From positions 1 through 64,000 of the forward strand of contig NZ_SMSK01000005.1 in NCBI RefSeq assembly GCF_004354985.1: DNA of 64,000 nucleotides. The letters run 5' to 3'. The notes under the pieces were generated by a model that was given only the letters and a program-made list of their open reading frames with translations, was not told the origin of the DNA and ran no database searches. Shown in pieces: positions 1 through 9,225 of the stretch. Origin of the DNA: Segetibacter sp. 3557_3. GTDB lineage: Bacteria > Bacteroidota > Bacteroidia > Chitinophagales > Chitinophagaceae. The position numbers and the translations under genes were made by a program. The first letter of the stretch is position 1, and each line of letters opens with the position of its first letter.

Positions 1-355
1 TGTGCTTTTTAACTTATCAACTTAGCACTAAAATGCTTAATATATAGAGGCGAAAACAACCAAAATATCATTTTCCTTTCAGTGGTGCAGCGTAATCTCA
101 TCATTGAAGAGTGCGACGCAACGGCTGCCACATTAAAATCCATCCGCCCGGCTCCAAAAAAAGCGCTTTACCCGGGGCACAAAAGCCTTCTGTAGCAATT
201 AGAATAAATGATTGCTCACCTTCACCCTGGTAAGTTGACGTACCAATTATCACAGCATTTTAAAACACTTGCTACAAAGCAAATGAACTTGTTGTTTTTG
301 TCCTGCTTTTAGTCGTTATTGTACTACTGATCTTGCCACTTACTCCTTATATGAT
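1..355. other. Gene-free 5' flank
   Basis: I see no coding region here. Positions 107-124 carry a motif (AGTGCGACGCAACGG) that resembles sequences at 21705-21727 and 48775-48800, so part of a dispersed intergenic repeat may lie here. The stretch presumably contains the promoter of the GH43 gene, but I could not pin down a convincing -33/-7 pair. Confidence 0.4.
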
Positions 356-3133
356 ATGAAATTCTACCAGCTCTGCCTGTTCGCACTTGCCACTCTTTTT
401 TTCAATTCCATTCCACAACAAACCCACGCACTTGGTGGAAATGTAAATTCACATGATCCTTCAACCCTGATCAAAGAGGGTAACACCTATTGGCAATTCA
501 CTACCGGGGATGGGATCTATGCTGCCTATTCAAACAACCTTTTCAGTTGGACAGCGGGTACGAAAACAGTATTCCCAAGAAACACCTGGCCAGCCTGGAT
601 CAACAATTATGTTCCGGCGTTCGCGGGTAATTTCTGGGCCCCAGATGTCATCTACATGAATGGCAAGTATTATATCTATTATTCCTGTTCCACCTTTGGT
701 TCTTCTACTTCGGTGATAGGGGTTGCTACCTGTTCTACCCTGGACCAAAATTCGCCGAATTATGTATGGGCAGATGAAGGCATGGTTGTTTCTTCATCCG
801 CCAGCTCGAATGTAAACGCTATTGATCCCCACATTTTTAAGGATAGTGATGGCCGGGTTTACCTGAGCTATGGCTCTTTTTCTGACGGGTTGGGGGTAGT
901 TGAATTGGATGCAGAATCAGGAAAAGTAAAAACCGGCGCAACCCTATTCAGGGTAGCCGGCGGCAGCGGGTCTGCATGGGAAGCGCCTGCCATCATAAAG
1001 GAAGGAAACTATTACTACCTGTTTGCAAACAGGGCAAGTTGTTGCAACGGCGCAAACAGCACTTATTACCTCGTTGTGGGCCGTTCAACAAGCCCCACCG
1101 GCCCTTACTTAGATAAGAACGGGATTAACCTGCGTGGCAACAGCAGCACAGGTGGTGGCACAAGCGTACTCACCAGCAGTGGACGGTATATCGGACCGGG
1201 CCATTTCGGCCTGTTAAAAGATAATGGCCGGAACATCGTCTCCATGCATTACTACGACGGAAATCAAAATGGTAACGCCAAACTCGATCTTGCAGAACTT
1301 AAATTTACTGCTGATGGTTGGCCACTGATCACCAGGGACCTGCTACCGGCTGGCAGGTATAAAATATCGAGTAAGCTTAGCGCATTGGTTTGGGAGGCGC
1401 AAGGCTGCACCGGTACTGCCGGGCAACCACTCGTGCAAAATACATGGACCAACGATCTTTGCCAGCAATGGGACCTGACCCCGGTTGGCGATGGTTATTA
1501 TAAAATCAGCAATGCCGTAGGTAACCAATCGATCGACGTTCCCTCGTGTAACTCCGCTAATGGTACCCGGCTTCAAACATGGACCTGGTTAGACAATAAC
1601 TGCCAGAAGATGAAGATTGAACAAATGGCAAACGGTTCTTACGTTTTTACTAGCCTGGCAAACTTTACAGCCGCCAGGGTGGTTGAGGTTCCGAATGCTA
1701 CCCATAGCCCAAATACCCAGTTGGCACTACAAAACTTCAACGCGGGATTGGGTCAGCAATGGGACCTGGAGCTTTTAAATGTTCCGCAGGCATTAACCGC
1801 AACAACACTTACCGATACAAGCTTTGTCGCACGATGGAACACCATACCTGGCGTTGGCAACTTTTTCTTAGATGTTTCAACTACCCCGGGCTTTACCAGT
1901 AATTCGCTTACCACAATTGCCGGGTGGAATTTTGAAAATGGATCAAATGTTTCGAATAGCGGTACCGCAGAAAATATTGGTAAGCCAATAACGGCCAGCG
2001 GTACTTCAACAAGTGTTTATGCTGCCCCGGGCAATGGTGGATCAACCGCACAGGCAACTGGCTGGGATGCGGGCAACGGGATTAAGTACTGGGAGGTAAA
2101 CTTTAGTACGTTGAAGTATTATAATTTAAAAGTGTCGTCGAAACAGCGGAGCAACAGTACAGGTCCGCGGCACTTTAAACTGCAATACAAGATCGGCAGC
2201 AATGGCACGTATACCGATATTCCGGGTGGGTATATTTCTACATTTGATAATTACACTTTTGGAAGTTTAACATCGGTCGTATTACCAGTAGCATGCGAAA
2301 ATCAACCCAATGTGTTCTTACGCTGGTTGATGAATACGAATACGAGTGTTGGTAACAGTACAGTGGCTGCAACCGGTCAGTCACACATCGACGACATCAT
2401 GATAAACGGTAACGAGGGAAGCTTTGTAGACGGGTATGAGGGTTTTGCACTAACGGATACCAGTACTGTTGTAAAACCGATAACCCCAGGTATAACTTAC
2501 TATTATCGCGTCCGCTCTGCTTACCAGGATTTTGTTTCCGCTTACTCCAATGTTGTTATGGTTACTCCGAATATTGCATTACCCGTAACCTTCACTTCCA
2601 TTAAAGCATACAAAACGAATAACGATATACAAGTGGAGTGGAGCGTTTCTAATGAAATAAACATAGCCCATTATGAACTTGAAAAGTCGTTAGACGGGCA
2701 AAACTTTTTGGTTGCAACCACACAAAAGCCAGGAAACGGTTCGCGAACAACGAATTATAGATGGACAGATTTTAATGCGTCGAATGGTATTCATTATTAC
2801 CGGGTAAGGGCAGTTGAACAATCGAACAGGCTCAAGCTAACCCCGGTGGTGAAAGTGAACATTAACGACCTAAAAAGTGGTATTGCGGTATATCCTAACC
2901 CCATAGCCGGCCGCGCACTTACCATCAGGTTTACAAATAAACCAAGGGGCGGTTATGAGGTATCGCTTGTCAATGGCTCAGGCCAGCGGATACAAACAGA
3001 AAAGCTTCAACATGATGGCCGTACTGCAATCTATAACCTGGACTTGCCAGCGACTGTACCGGCCGGAGTATATCAACTTGTAATTACCAGGGGTACTACG
3101 AGCAGCGCTGAAACCATTATTCTTAATAAGTAA
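356..3133 (+). CDS. Secreted GH43-family glycosidase with ricin-type lectin domain, FN3 and T9SS sorting domain
   Basis: Predicted secreted five-bladed beta-propeller glycosidase of family GH43, most likely acting on arabinan or arabinoxylan side chains. A signal peptide covers about residues 1-25. The three GH43 acidic residues are visible: Asp34 in HDPS, Asp157 in IDPHIF and Glu209 in WEAPAI. The propeller (about 28-335) is followed by a ricin-B-like region (about 335-475) with two QQWDL repeats, then a fibronectin-III domain split by roughly 200 residues of jelly-roll-like sequence. A T9SS type A sorting domain occupies about the last 80 residues (YPNPIAG start, NK end), so the protein should be exported by type IX secretion. 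The ATG at 356 is preferred over an out-of-frame ATG 5 bp upstream. Substrate is inferred from the family only. Confidence 0.9.
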   Translation: MKFYQLCLFALATLFFNSIPQQTHALGGNVNSHDPSTLIKEGNTYWQFTTGDGIYAAYSNNLFSWTAGTKTVFPRNTWPAWINNYVPAFAGNFWAPDVIYMNGKYYIYYSCSTFGSSTSVIGVATCSTLDQNSPNYVWADEGMVVSSSASSNVNAIDPHIFKDSDGRVYLSYGSFSDGLGVVELDAESGKVKTGATLFRVAGGSGSAWEAPAIIKEGNYYYLFANRASCCNGANSTYYLVVGRSTSPTGPYLDKNGINLRGNSSTGGGTSVLTSSGRYIGPGHFGLLKDNGRNIVSMHYYDGNQNGNAKLDLAELKFTADGWPLITRDLLPAGRYKISSKLSALVWEAQGCTGTAGQPLVQNTWTNDLCQQWDLTPVGDGYYKISNAVGNQSIDVPSCNSANGTRLQTWTWLDNNCQKMKIEQMANGSYVFTSLANFTAARVVEVPNATHSPNTQLALQNFNAGLGQQWDLELLNVPQALTATTLTDTSFVARWNTIPGVGNFFLDVSTTPGFTSNSLTTIAGWNFENGSNVSNSGTAENIGKPITASGTSTSVYAAPGNGGSTAQATGWDAGNGIKYWEVNFSTLKYYNLKVSSKQRSNSTGPRHFKLQYKIGSNGTYTDIPGGYISTFDNYTFGSLTSVVLPVACENQPNVFLRWLMNTNTSVGNSTVAATGQSHIDDIMINGNEGSFVDGYEGFALTDTSTVVKPITPGITYYYRVRSAYQDFVSAYSNVVMVTPNIALPVTFTSIKAYKTNNDIQVEWSVSNEINIAHYELEKSLDGQNFLVATTQKPGNGSRTTNYRWTDFNASNGIHYYRVRAVEQSNRLKLTPVVKVNINDLKSGIAVYPNPIAGRALTIRFTNKPRGGYEVSLVNGSGQRIQTEKLQHDGRTAIYNLDLPATVPAGVYQLVITRGTTSSAETIILNK

Positions 3134-3162
3134 AAGACCTTGGTTTTATTTTCCTTCGAGGT

Positions 3163-3191
3163 GTCGACGTCTTGCTGGTATAGGCGTCGAC
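3163..3191. repeat. Short hairpin downstream of the GH43 gene
   Basis: GTCGACG (3163-3169) and CGTCGAC (3185-3191) form a 7-bp perfect inverted repeat with a 15-nt loop between the convergent GH43 and DUF4038 genes. There is no T-tract, so terminator function is only a possibility. Confidence 0.3.
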
Positions 3192-3383
3192 TTAGTTCCC
3201 TGAAGAACGACTGTAAATACAATCTGAACCCCGTCGGTGGCCTTATCAGCGTGTGAACAGCACAGTGGATACGCTTCGGCCTTCCTCCACCGGCCTTATG
3301 AAATTGGCCCGCGGGGTTAAGACATGTGAGCAACAGGCCCTGGACATCATCAGACTGACACGACACTACGCGTCCTGAGGTCT

Positions 3384-5333
3384 TTACCGCAGTTCGAGAA
3401 TTTTAGCTGCCCAGTCGGTAGCTGCAGGATTTTTTCCATCGGGAAATTGGGGTGTCTTGAAAGTTCCTTTACCATCCGCCCTGGTGGTAGTCGTTTGCAA
3501 CCACTGGCCGGTCCTCGGGTCATACCATTTGAAACTGTACGTGCTATTTGGTTTAAACCCGCTGATCTCGGGTAACACCGCCTTGTTCTCAAAGTAGATG
3601 AGGGCGAAATCCCGCTCCGGTGTACACATCATCAGCGACCACCCGTCCAGGCCGCGAACAGAACTGTTTTCGGCTTTTTGCGGAAGAAGGTGTTGGTGGT
3701 AGGGCTGCAGGTTTTGGTACCGGGCGCCTTCTGATAGTACAAAAGCTTTCAAATGTTGCATCTGCGCACCGGACTTGTAGCGCAACGCGTCCCATATGTG
3801 TGGACGCGCCCCGGCCGGCTCACCTGTACTGGTAATATCGTAAGCAGCCGTGCCATGTACATGGCCCGACAATCCACCAGAAAGCACAGAGCCATACATT
3901 TGCGCCCGGGCGAAATAGTTGTCGCGATCGGAGTTGGCTGGCGGGGTCTCGCCTCCCGGCTTGTTGATCTCGTGGTTCCAGCCGGTATAATACGGTTCAA
4001 AATTGATGGCCGGGTATGCTGGCTTCAGGTTGAACAACGAGTCCATCGGACCATAAAAACCATTGTCGCGGGGTTTATTGCCGACGCTGTGCATGTTTAG
4101 CCAAGGCACCGCCTCACCATGGCCAAAGGTGATGTAAGTAGAATGATCAATCAGGCTGGTGTGCATTTGTCCGAATGGCGGTGGACCATAAGTTTTCAGG
4201 TGATAAGTCAGCGCGTCATTAAACTGCTTTGCCGTCAGGCTAAACTCCTTTGGTATCCAATCGAGGTGAATGCCACTGAACACGAAGTTTTGTGCGCCAT
4301 AGCGGGAGATGATGTATTGTACATAGCGCGCAAAGCTCTCGTTGAATTTAAAGTAAGCGTTCCATGATGGCCCCGCATCCCTGCGTACGGTTTCCAGCAG
4401 GGGCACAAAACCCTGTGCACTCATGTATTCCATCTTTTTGTCCAGGCTCCTGAAATAGGCCGGGTTGATCCGGTCGAAATCAGAAAGGCCCTTCCGTTTT
4501 TCGGAAAGCGCAAAAGGTAGATTTCCGGACTCATCGCGCATATTTTTGGCCGTAAAGGAGCCCCAATAACTTAGGCCGCCTGAGGCGTCGGTGCCCTGCC
4601 CTTTGCTGACGTCGTAGCCAAATTTTTCCCAGGCATTGCGCAGGAATATGCCGTTCTCATCGGGATAGGTGCTTGGATTTAAATCGGCCTCCCAGTTGGG
4701 AAAGGAGGAAATCATGCTCACCGAGTTAAACCCCTGGTTTTTGCGGTATTGGACAGCATCTTCAAACCCAATACCGGGACCGGGCACGTAACCGGCTGAG
4801 GTGGTGGCATTGCGAAACGGTAGCCGCCAGGTGCTGCCAGCCAGCCAGGTGTCGCCAACCATAAAATATGGGCTGCCATCCGCGTATTGTAATGCATGCC
4901 CGTTGGGGGTAGCATGCACAAAGCCCCGGCGGTTCGGGTTTTCCAGCTTTTCTTTGTCTGTCCAGGCAATCGCGGTAAATTCCCCGGTTTGGTTATTAAG
5001 GCCTTTATCATCACGATGGTTCGATCCGCTGCTCCAGGTCCACCTCCCGGGTTTAGTGGCTACAAGCCGCACCTTAAACGTATCGCCGCCATCCCAGAAC
5101 GCGTAAATCCGTTTGCCAAATTGGGGTCCCGTAAGTTCTACCCAGCACGACACCTCTTCGTAATGATTTTTATACCTGTTGGCTGCTTTGAAGGTGAGTT
5201 CTTTCATCTCCCATACATGCAGCGGGCTAGACGGTTGCTGCGCTTTTAACTGCAGGCAACCTAAGTGTAAAAAGAGGATCCAAAAAAGAAGAGGCAGCAA
5301 CCGTTTGTTGTTCATAAGAAAATTATTGCGCAT
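3384..5333 (-). CDS. DUF5060-DUF4038 apiosidase-like glycoside hydrolase
   Basis: Predicted exported glycosidase. An N-terminal signal sequence ends near residue 32 (KAQ); translation may start at the ATG at 5333 or at an internal ATG at 5315. A DUF5060 beta-sandwich (about 38-110, motif FWDGGDTFKVR) precedes a TIM-barrel DUF4038 domain (about 140-480, motifs YFMVGDTWLAG, HLDWIP and INFEPYY). A C-terminal collagen-binding-like domain ends with YSFKWYDPRTGQW and following residues. DUF4038 proteins include the GH140 endo-apiosidases that act on rhamnogalacturonan-II, so a pectin target is plausible together with the neighbouring GH43 protein. The gene converges on GH43 across a 250-bp gap and so is not co-transcribed with it. 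Confidence 0.85.
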   Translation of the reverse strand: MRNNFLMNNKRLLPLLFWILFLHLGCLQLKAQQPSSPLHVWEMKELTFKAANRYKNHYEEVSCWVELTGPQFGKRIYAFWDGGDTFKVRLVATKPGRWTWSSGSNHRDDKGLNNQTGEFTAIAWTDKEKLENPNRRGFVHATPNGHALQYADGSPYFMVGDTWLAGSTWRLPFRNATTSAGYVPGPGIGFEDAVQYRKNQGFNSVSMISSFPNWEADLNPSTYPDENGIFLRNAWEKFGYDVSKGQGTDASGGLSYWGSFTAKNMRDESGNLPFALSEKRKGLSDFDRINPAYFRSLDKKMEYMSAQGFVPLLETVRRDAGPSWNAYFKFNESFARYVQYIISRYGAQNFVFSGIHLDWIPKEFSLTAKQFNDALTYHLKTYGPPPFGQMHTSLIDHSTYITFGHGEAVPWLNMHSVGNKPRDNGFYGPMDSLFNLKPAYPAINFEPYYTGWNHEINKPGGETPPANSDRDNYFARAQMYGSVLSGGLSGHVHGTAAYDITSTGEPAGARPHIWDALRYKSGAQMQHLKAFVLSEGARYQNLQPYHQHLLPQKAENSSVRGLDGWSLMMCTPERDFALIYFENKAVLPEISGFKPNSTYSFKWYDPRTGQWLQTTTTRADGKGTFKTPQFPDGKNPAATDWAAKILELR

Positions 5334-5936
5334 GAAATGTAACGAGAATAATGATGCCTATCATCAGTCCCCATCTGAAAACGATTGCAGTTTTTCCAGG
5401 GGTTTAGGCATTGGATAGTGTTAACGGCTATTTTTACAGAATGCCTTAGTCGCTCGTCATCGCACACATCCCTTAATGGAGACCCCGGGACGACGAAGAT
5501 TCGCAAAACAGAAATAAAAAGTAAATGCTGAAGCCACAGTAGTACTAAAATTTAATCAGGGAACAAAGAAAGGAATGGGCTGTTTCATTCCTTTCTTGAA
5601 TTTTCTTTGCCCGCCTGTACCGAATGGTACATTCGGGCGGGGTTACTTTCTTTGCATTAAGGCAAATGCGAAGCATTGGCAACATGTCGAATAAATTTTA
5701 GCGTTGCCGAACTTCGTTTCATCGAGACCATTGAAAAACCTTGTTCCGAGATAAAGAAAGTGACAACGACAGCACTTAAAGGTGTTTAATATCTATATCG
5801 GTTCCATATAGCGCGAAAGACAATGGCCTTAAATTACCAATTTTGACTCCTGTCTTTGACGCAGGTTGGGTAGTAAGTAAAAGTTTCTGTCCTACTTTGC
5901 GTAACGCCTACTTTTGTTTCTCCTAATGATCCTTGC
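5334..5936. other. Intergenic region with two hairpins
   Basis: No gene is supported in this 600-bp gap between divergently transcribed genes. It holds two strong hairpins near its middle (described separately). The last 60 bases presumably contain the promoter of the following exported protein. Confidence 0.5.
5566..5641. repeat. Double inverted-repeat element
   Basis: Two consecutive hairpins. The first pairs AAGAAAGGAATG (5566-5577) with CATTCCTTTCTT (5586-5597): 12 perfect base pairs with an 8-nt loop. The second pairs CCCGCC (5610-5615) with GGCGGG (5636-5641) and CGAATG (5621-5626) with CATTCG (5630-5635), with a 5-nt bulge on one side and a GTA loop. CTTTCTTTGC-like sequence appears on both sides of the second hairpin. 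Neither hairpin directly follows a gene, so a dispersed palindromic element is as likely as a terminator. Confidence 0.6.
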
Positions 5937-7136
5937 ATGAATTACTTTAAATCTTGTCTACCCGTTCTCCTGTTGCTGCTTATTACACCTACCGTGGGTG
6001 ATGCCCAGTTTTTAGATGAGTTTGATAAGCAGGAAGTGGATAAAGCTTGGCAGCCCTTTACTGGTGACGGAACACCTACACTGAAAGTGATCCAGAGGGA
6101 CGGCTATGCCACTATGCATGTAGATGGGTCTACCGACAAGCACAATGTGTACTGGACGTTTATCAAACGAAACATTGCTACTGATGTAGACATGAAACGG
6201 CTGAAAGATCCGGATTATGAATTGCGGGTAGAGGCAAAGGTGCGTATTCATAATGCCCCACGAAGGGTGAATTTTATGGTGAACACCCAACGAACAAAGG
6301 ACTACCACATCGACCTGCTGGAGTTTGATTTGCCGGACACTAACTGGCATGTCATCAGTATGACAACCAACAAGATAGATGCGGTTCCGGGTGATCAGTT
6401 GAATGTACAATTCTGTGTAACGGATTTTGGACCGCGGCAATACGAAGTTGACCTCGACTACTATAAGGCCGATATCGTTAATGTAAAAACCGCTGGCCCG
6501 GATAAAGGTCCCGCGGTACCTTATCATCCCACGATGCCTGCTACCAGCACTTTTTCGAACCATCTTGACGTTACCCATGATGCCCTGGTCAATTCCGATT
6601 TCCCGGGATTAAATTTAAACGACTGGCGGGTGAAGGAAAAAGATGGTGAAGCAAGAATATTAAGTCTTAATGCTAACCAATGGGCGGTGTTAAGGTGGGA
6701 CTTCGGAAAGCTTAAAAACGCAAAGGCTGAAGGAGCCGGTGTATTTGAATTTACCACCTATTCGGCCGCGTCGGGTGGCAACTATGCGCAGGCATATGAA
6801 CCGGGTTTAGCCGAGGAGTTTCCAAGGGTGCGGGTCATTGAAATCCTGGGTGGCGACCCCATCTGGGAACAAGGCAAAGTGACCTACAACACCCTGATGC
6901 AGGGCAAAGACTATCACCTGGTCTTTAATGAGCAGATGATTTTTGATACCAAAATGGAGGAGGCTCCGGGCAGCAAAAATAATATCACCATTTCGAAACA
7001 CGTATTACAGCGCCTGTTGGATGGTACGACAAATGGCTTGCTCATTCGTCCCTTAGGCGCTATTGATGCCTCGTTTTATGCCTCGGAAGACAAGCGTAAC
7101 CGGGGACCAAAACTGCACTTTAATGTAAAGCGGTAA
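5937..7136 (+). CDS. Exported protein of unknown function, possible carbohydrate-binding
   Basis: I do not recognise this 399-residue protein. Residues 1-24 form a clear signal peptide ending GDAQ, so it is periplasmic or secreted. The rest is rich in beta-strand-like segments, with no transmembrane helix and no obvious catalytic motif. Two halves can be seen: about 25-185, with paired aromatic and Asp residues typical of jelly-roll folds (a DEFDKQEVDKAW start), and about 215-399, whose pattern (DALVNSDF, AVLRWDFGKL, FEFTTYSA, LLIRPLGAIDASFYASE) resembles carbohydrate-binding modules that wrap a small beta-sandwich. Proximity to the GH43 and DUF4038 genes suggests a role in polysaccharide use. 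This is context-based inference. Confidence 0.6.
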   Translation: MNYFKSCLPVLLLLLITPTVGDAQFLDEFDKQEVDKAWQPFTGDGTPTLKVIQRDGYATMHVDGSTDKHNVYWTFIKRNIATDVDMKRLKDPDYELRVEAKVRIHNAPRRVNFMVNTQRTKDYHIDLLEFDLPDTNWHVISMTTNKIDAVPGDQLNVQFCVTDFGPRQYEVDLDYYKADIVNVKTAGPDKGPAVPYHPTMPATSTFSNHLDVTHDALVNSDFPGLNLNDWRVKEKDGEARILSLNANQWAVLRWDFGKLKNAKAEGAGVFEFTTYSAASGGNYAQAYEPGLAEEFPRVRVIEILGGDPIWEQGKVTYNTLMQGKDYHLVFNEQMIFDTKMEEAPGSKNNITISKHVLQRLLDGTTNGLLIRPLGAIDASFYASEDKRNRGPKLHFNVKR

Positions 7137-7161
7137 ATGGGTATGGGGTATTGGGGAGGAA

Positions 7162-7201
7162 GTTGATAGGTTGATTAGTTGATCAGTTGATAGGTTGAGT
7201 T
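7162..7201. repeat. Octanucleotide tandem repeat
   Basis: Five consecutive 8-bp units of the form GTTGATNN: GTTGATAG, GTTGATTA, GTTGATCA, GTTGATAG, GTTGAGTT. The tract lies just after the stop codon of the exported protein. It belongs in character with the degenerate 7-bp tracts found elsewhere in the window. Confidence 0.85.
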
Positions 7202-7355
7202 TCGTCCTGCCGGGGTGTCCTGGTACCATGACCGATGATTTCCTGCACCACACGCCAACTCTCTGGTAAATGGTATGACTTTCTGTTACTGTACGAGAAC
7301 TTGGCTCTAGGCCCCGATCTTATCCCGCTCAATAAATCCTAAACTGGCAAGGAAT

Positions 7356-7933
7356 ATGGACAGCAAACTTTTAAATCATTTTACCCGGTTTAGGCCTTTG
7401 TCAATCGAAGAAGTTGAGGCTATAGATGAAACCATGCGCTACCAGGAATATGGCAAAGGAACAATTCTACTTAAAGAAGCCTAGGTTTCCAGTGAAACCT
7501 ATTTTGTTTTATCCGGCATCGTTCGACAGTACTACCTGCTCGACGGGGTGGAGAAAACCAGCGACTTTTTTTCTGACGAACAATGGGTGGTATCCTTAAA
7601 TCACATCAATCTAAATTATCCCTCGCCTTATTATTTTGAATGTTGCACGGATTGTTCCTTATTAGTTGGCAACAGTCAGAAAGGAGAAGCTTTATATAAA
7701 CGATTTCCAAATCTGGAAACAATCTCAAGAAAACTAATGGAAAAGGTGTTTATAGAACAGCAGGAAAAAATAGAAGCTTTTACCATTAACACCCCGACAC
7801 TTCGGTATCAAAACTTATTAAAATCAAGACCTGATTTATTTCAGAGGATACCACAATATCAGATGCAAGTTACATTGGTGTTACACCGGAGTCACTTAGC
7901 AGGATCAGTAAAAGAATGTCTAAGCAACATTAA
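7356..7933 (+). pseudogene. Crp/Fnr-type transcriptional regulator, inactivated by amber codon and frameshift
   Basis: Reading from ATG 7356 gives the start of a cNMP-binding regulator (FTRFRPLSIEEVEAI, then YGKGTILLKEA). An in-frame TAG stands at 7482-7484 where these proteins commonly have Gln, and the same frame then continues with VSSETYFVLSGIVRQYYL. The cNMP-binding beta-roll runs to about residue 110. Near 7864 the frame must shift by one base. The frame open to 7940 gives a non-homologous tail, whereas the +1 frame gives the expected DNA-recognition helix SYIGVTPESLSRISKRM and stops at 7931-7933. A one-base deletion after the Met codon of YQM would explain it. Two independent lesions argue for a true pseudogene of an approximately 192-residue regulator. 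Confidence 0.88.
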
Positions 7934-8638
7934 ACATTGATCCTCCTGCCATTTGTCGAACTTTTTAATATTTACCCCTTTAATCAGTAGCCATAAAACC
8001 ATTAGCACTTCTCCGGGCAAGGTATATTCACTCAGGATTACAGGTGTACCAGGAATTAGAAAAAACACCAGGAAGTCAACCAGGTATCCCAGGCAAGTAA
8101 CAATTAACAAAATGCCGATGACCTTTGGTATATACGTTAATTTAATAACTAAATACCCCATGGGTAGTAATCAAAGTCCAAAGAATATTCCGGCAACCTG
8201 GAGACCATATTGGTGTAAATCTAAGGAGATCGAAACCATGGCAGAAATTTGACCGGATGTAAATGAAGGTGATAATTGGGGGTACTTCAATAATAGTAAA
8301 ACTGCAACATTATTCAGTTTGTTGACCATAGTAATAGGCGCTACCATTAAAGTGAAAAGGACTATCCATTTTGCATGGCGCTTATCAACGGGTTTGAGTA
8401 CACGGTAAATGTATACTGCGGCGGCGATGGTTACCAGCGCACAAAGCATAGCACTGACTGTACTCAAACGGAATATAAACTCATTGGCTAAAATGTTCGA
8501 CACGGTTTTTTCAGCATCTCCGGCAACGACCAGCGTTTTCGGAATATAGACAATCCCAAAAACTCCGAGTGGAATTTGGAGCAGGTAAATAAATCCTGCT
8601 GTTCTTGCTGTTGTTTTAATAGAAGGTATTTTGTTCAT
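7892..8638 (-). pseudogene. DUF4386 family membrane protein interrupted by a TGA
   Basis: Two open stretches in one frame, 8638-8171 and 8161-7892, join into one DUF4386 protein. The first encodes four or five hydrophobic helices (TAGFIYLLQIPLGVFGIVY onward) and the conserved region ending AGIFFGL. A TGA follows, and reading continues LLPMGYLVIK in the same frame, where DUF4386 proteins have GLWLLPMGYL. A single TGG-to-TGA change therefore splits the gene. The downstream part keeps the last two helices and a plausible C-terminus. Its 3' end overlaps that of the Crp-like pseudogene on the other strand. An in-frame ATG just after the stop could restart translation, but only of the last two helices. 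Confidence 0.85.
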
Positions 8639-9225
8639 TTAATTATCTTTTGAGAAACTGGTGATCCTGTTCGATGACGAAACTACTTCGCTCTTTTCCT
8701 GATCTCGTTGACTTCGGGTAAGAAATTATGTTATTGCGCAAACGAGGGAGCCAGCTCTCTGTATTGTTTCGGAGAAGAACCAGGGCGCCCAACAATCACC
8801 CAGACAGGTCTGGCATTTGGAAAATTTGTCCTGCTGGGAATTGCTTTTACAACCCTATCAAGCGCGAGGGAAACCACGGGTTTTATTTCTAATAAGCAAA
8901 GGAAAGCTGATAGAAAACCGGAGGAGGATACTAACTGCCAATAGTGTATCAATGCCTTTTGATTAAGCTTGTGCACAGCTCTATTATCTAGGTATAGCTA
9001 TTTTATTCAAAGAGTGCGACCGTCCGATAAATGGTGGGCATTGCGCAACGATGCTAAACGGCATGTAGTTTTGCCAGGCACCCAAAAACCATTAACAAAA
9101 AGACATTGTTTAGTGTATTGGTAAAATCCGGCTCTTAAAAACCATAAACCAAGATTTATAAAAATTCCGGTTGAAACTTGCGTCTTTTTTGAACAACTAC
9201 CGTTTATATAATTAAAGGGCTTAGA
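8639..9225. other. Gene-poor interval with degenerate coding-like remnant
   Basis: No gene is supported. Short open frames exist on both strands around 8708-8976. The minus-strand frame ends with the string SPKQYREL, reminiscent of the C-terminal end of AraC-type regulators, but nothing upstream matches an AraC DNA-binding domain in one frame. It may be debris of a decayed gene. Confidence 0.3.

Noticed and set aside
3620-5249. Several plus-strand open frames opposite the DUF4038 gene
   Set aside because: Antisense shadows of a well-supported coding region with no family resemblance.
7482-8173. Stop-codon reassignment or programmed recoding at TAG 7482 and TGA 8171
   Set aside because: All other genes use TAA, TAG and TGA as normal stops, and the Crp-like gene has an additional frameshift, so decay is simpler.
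8708-8976. Short genes on both strands, including a possible AraC C-terminus (SPKQYREL)
   Set aside because: No continuous AraC domain in one frame; at most a remnant.
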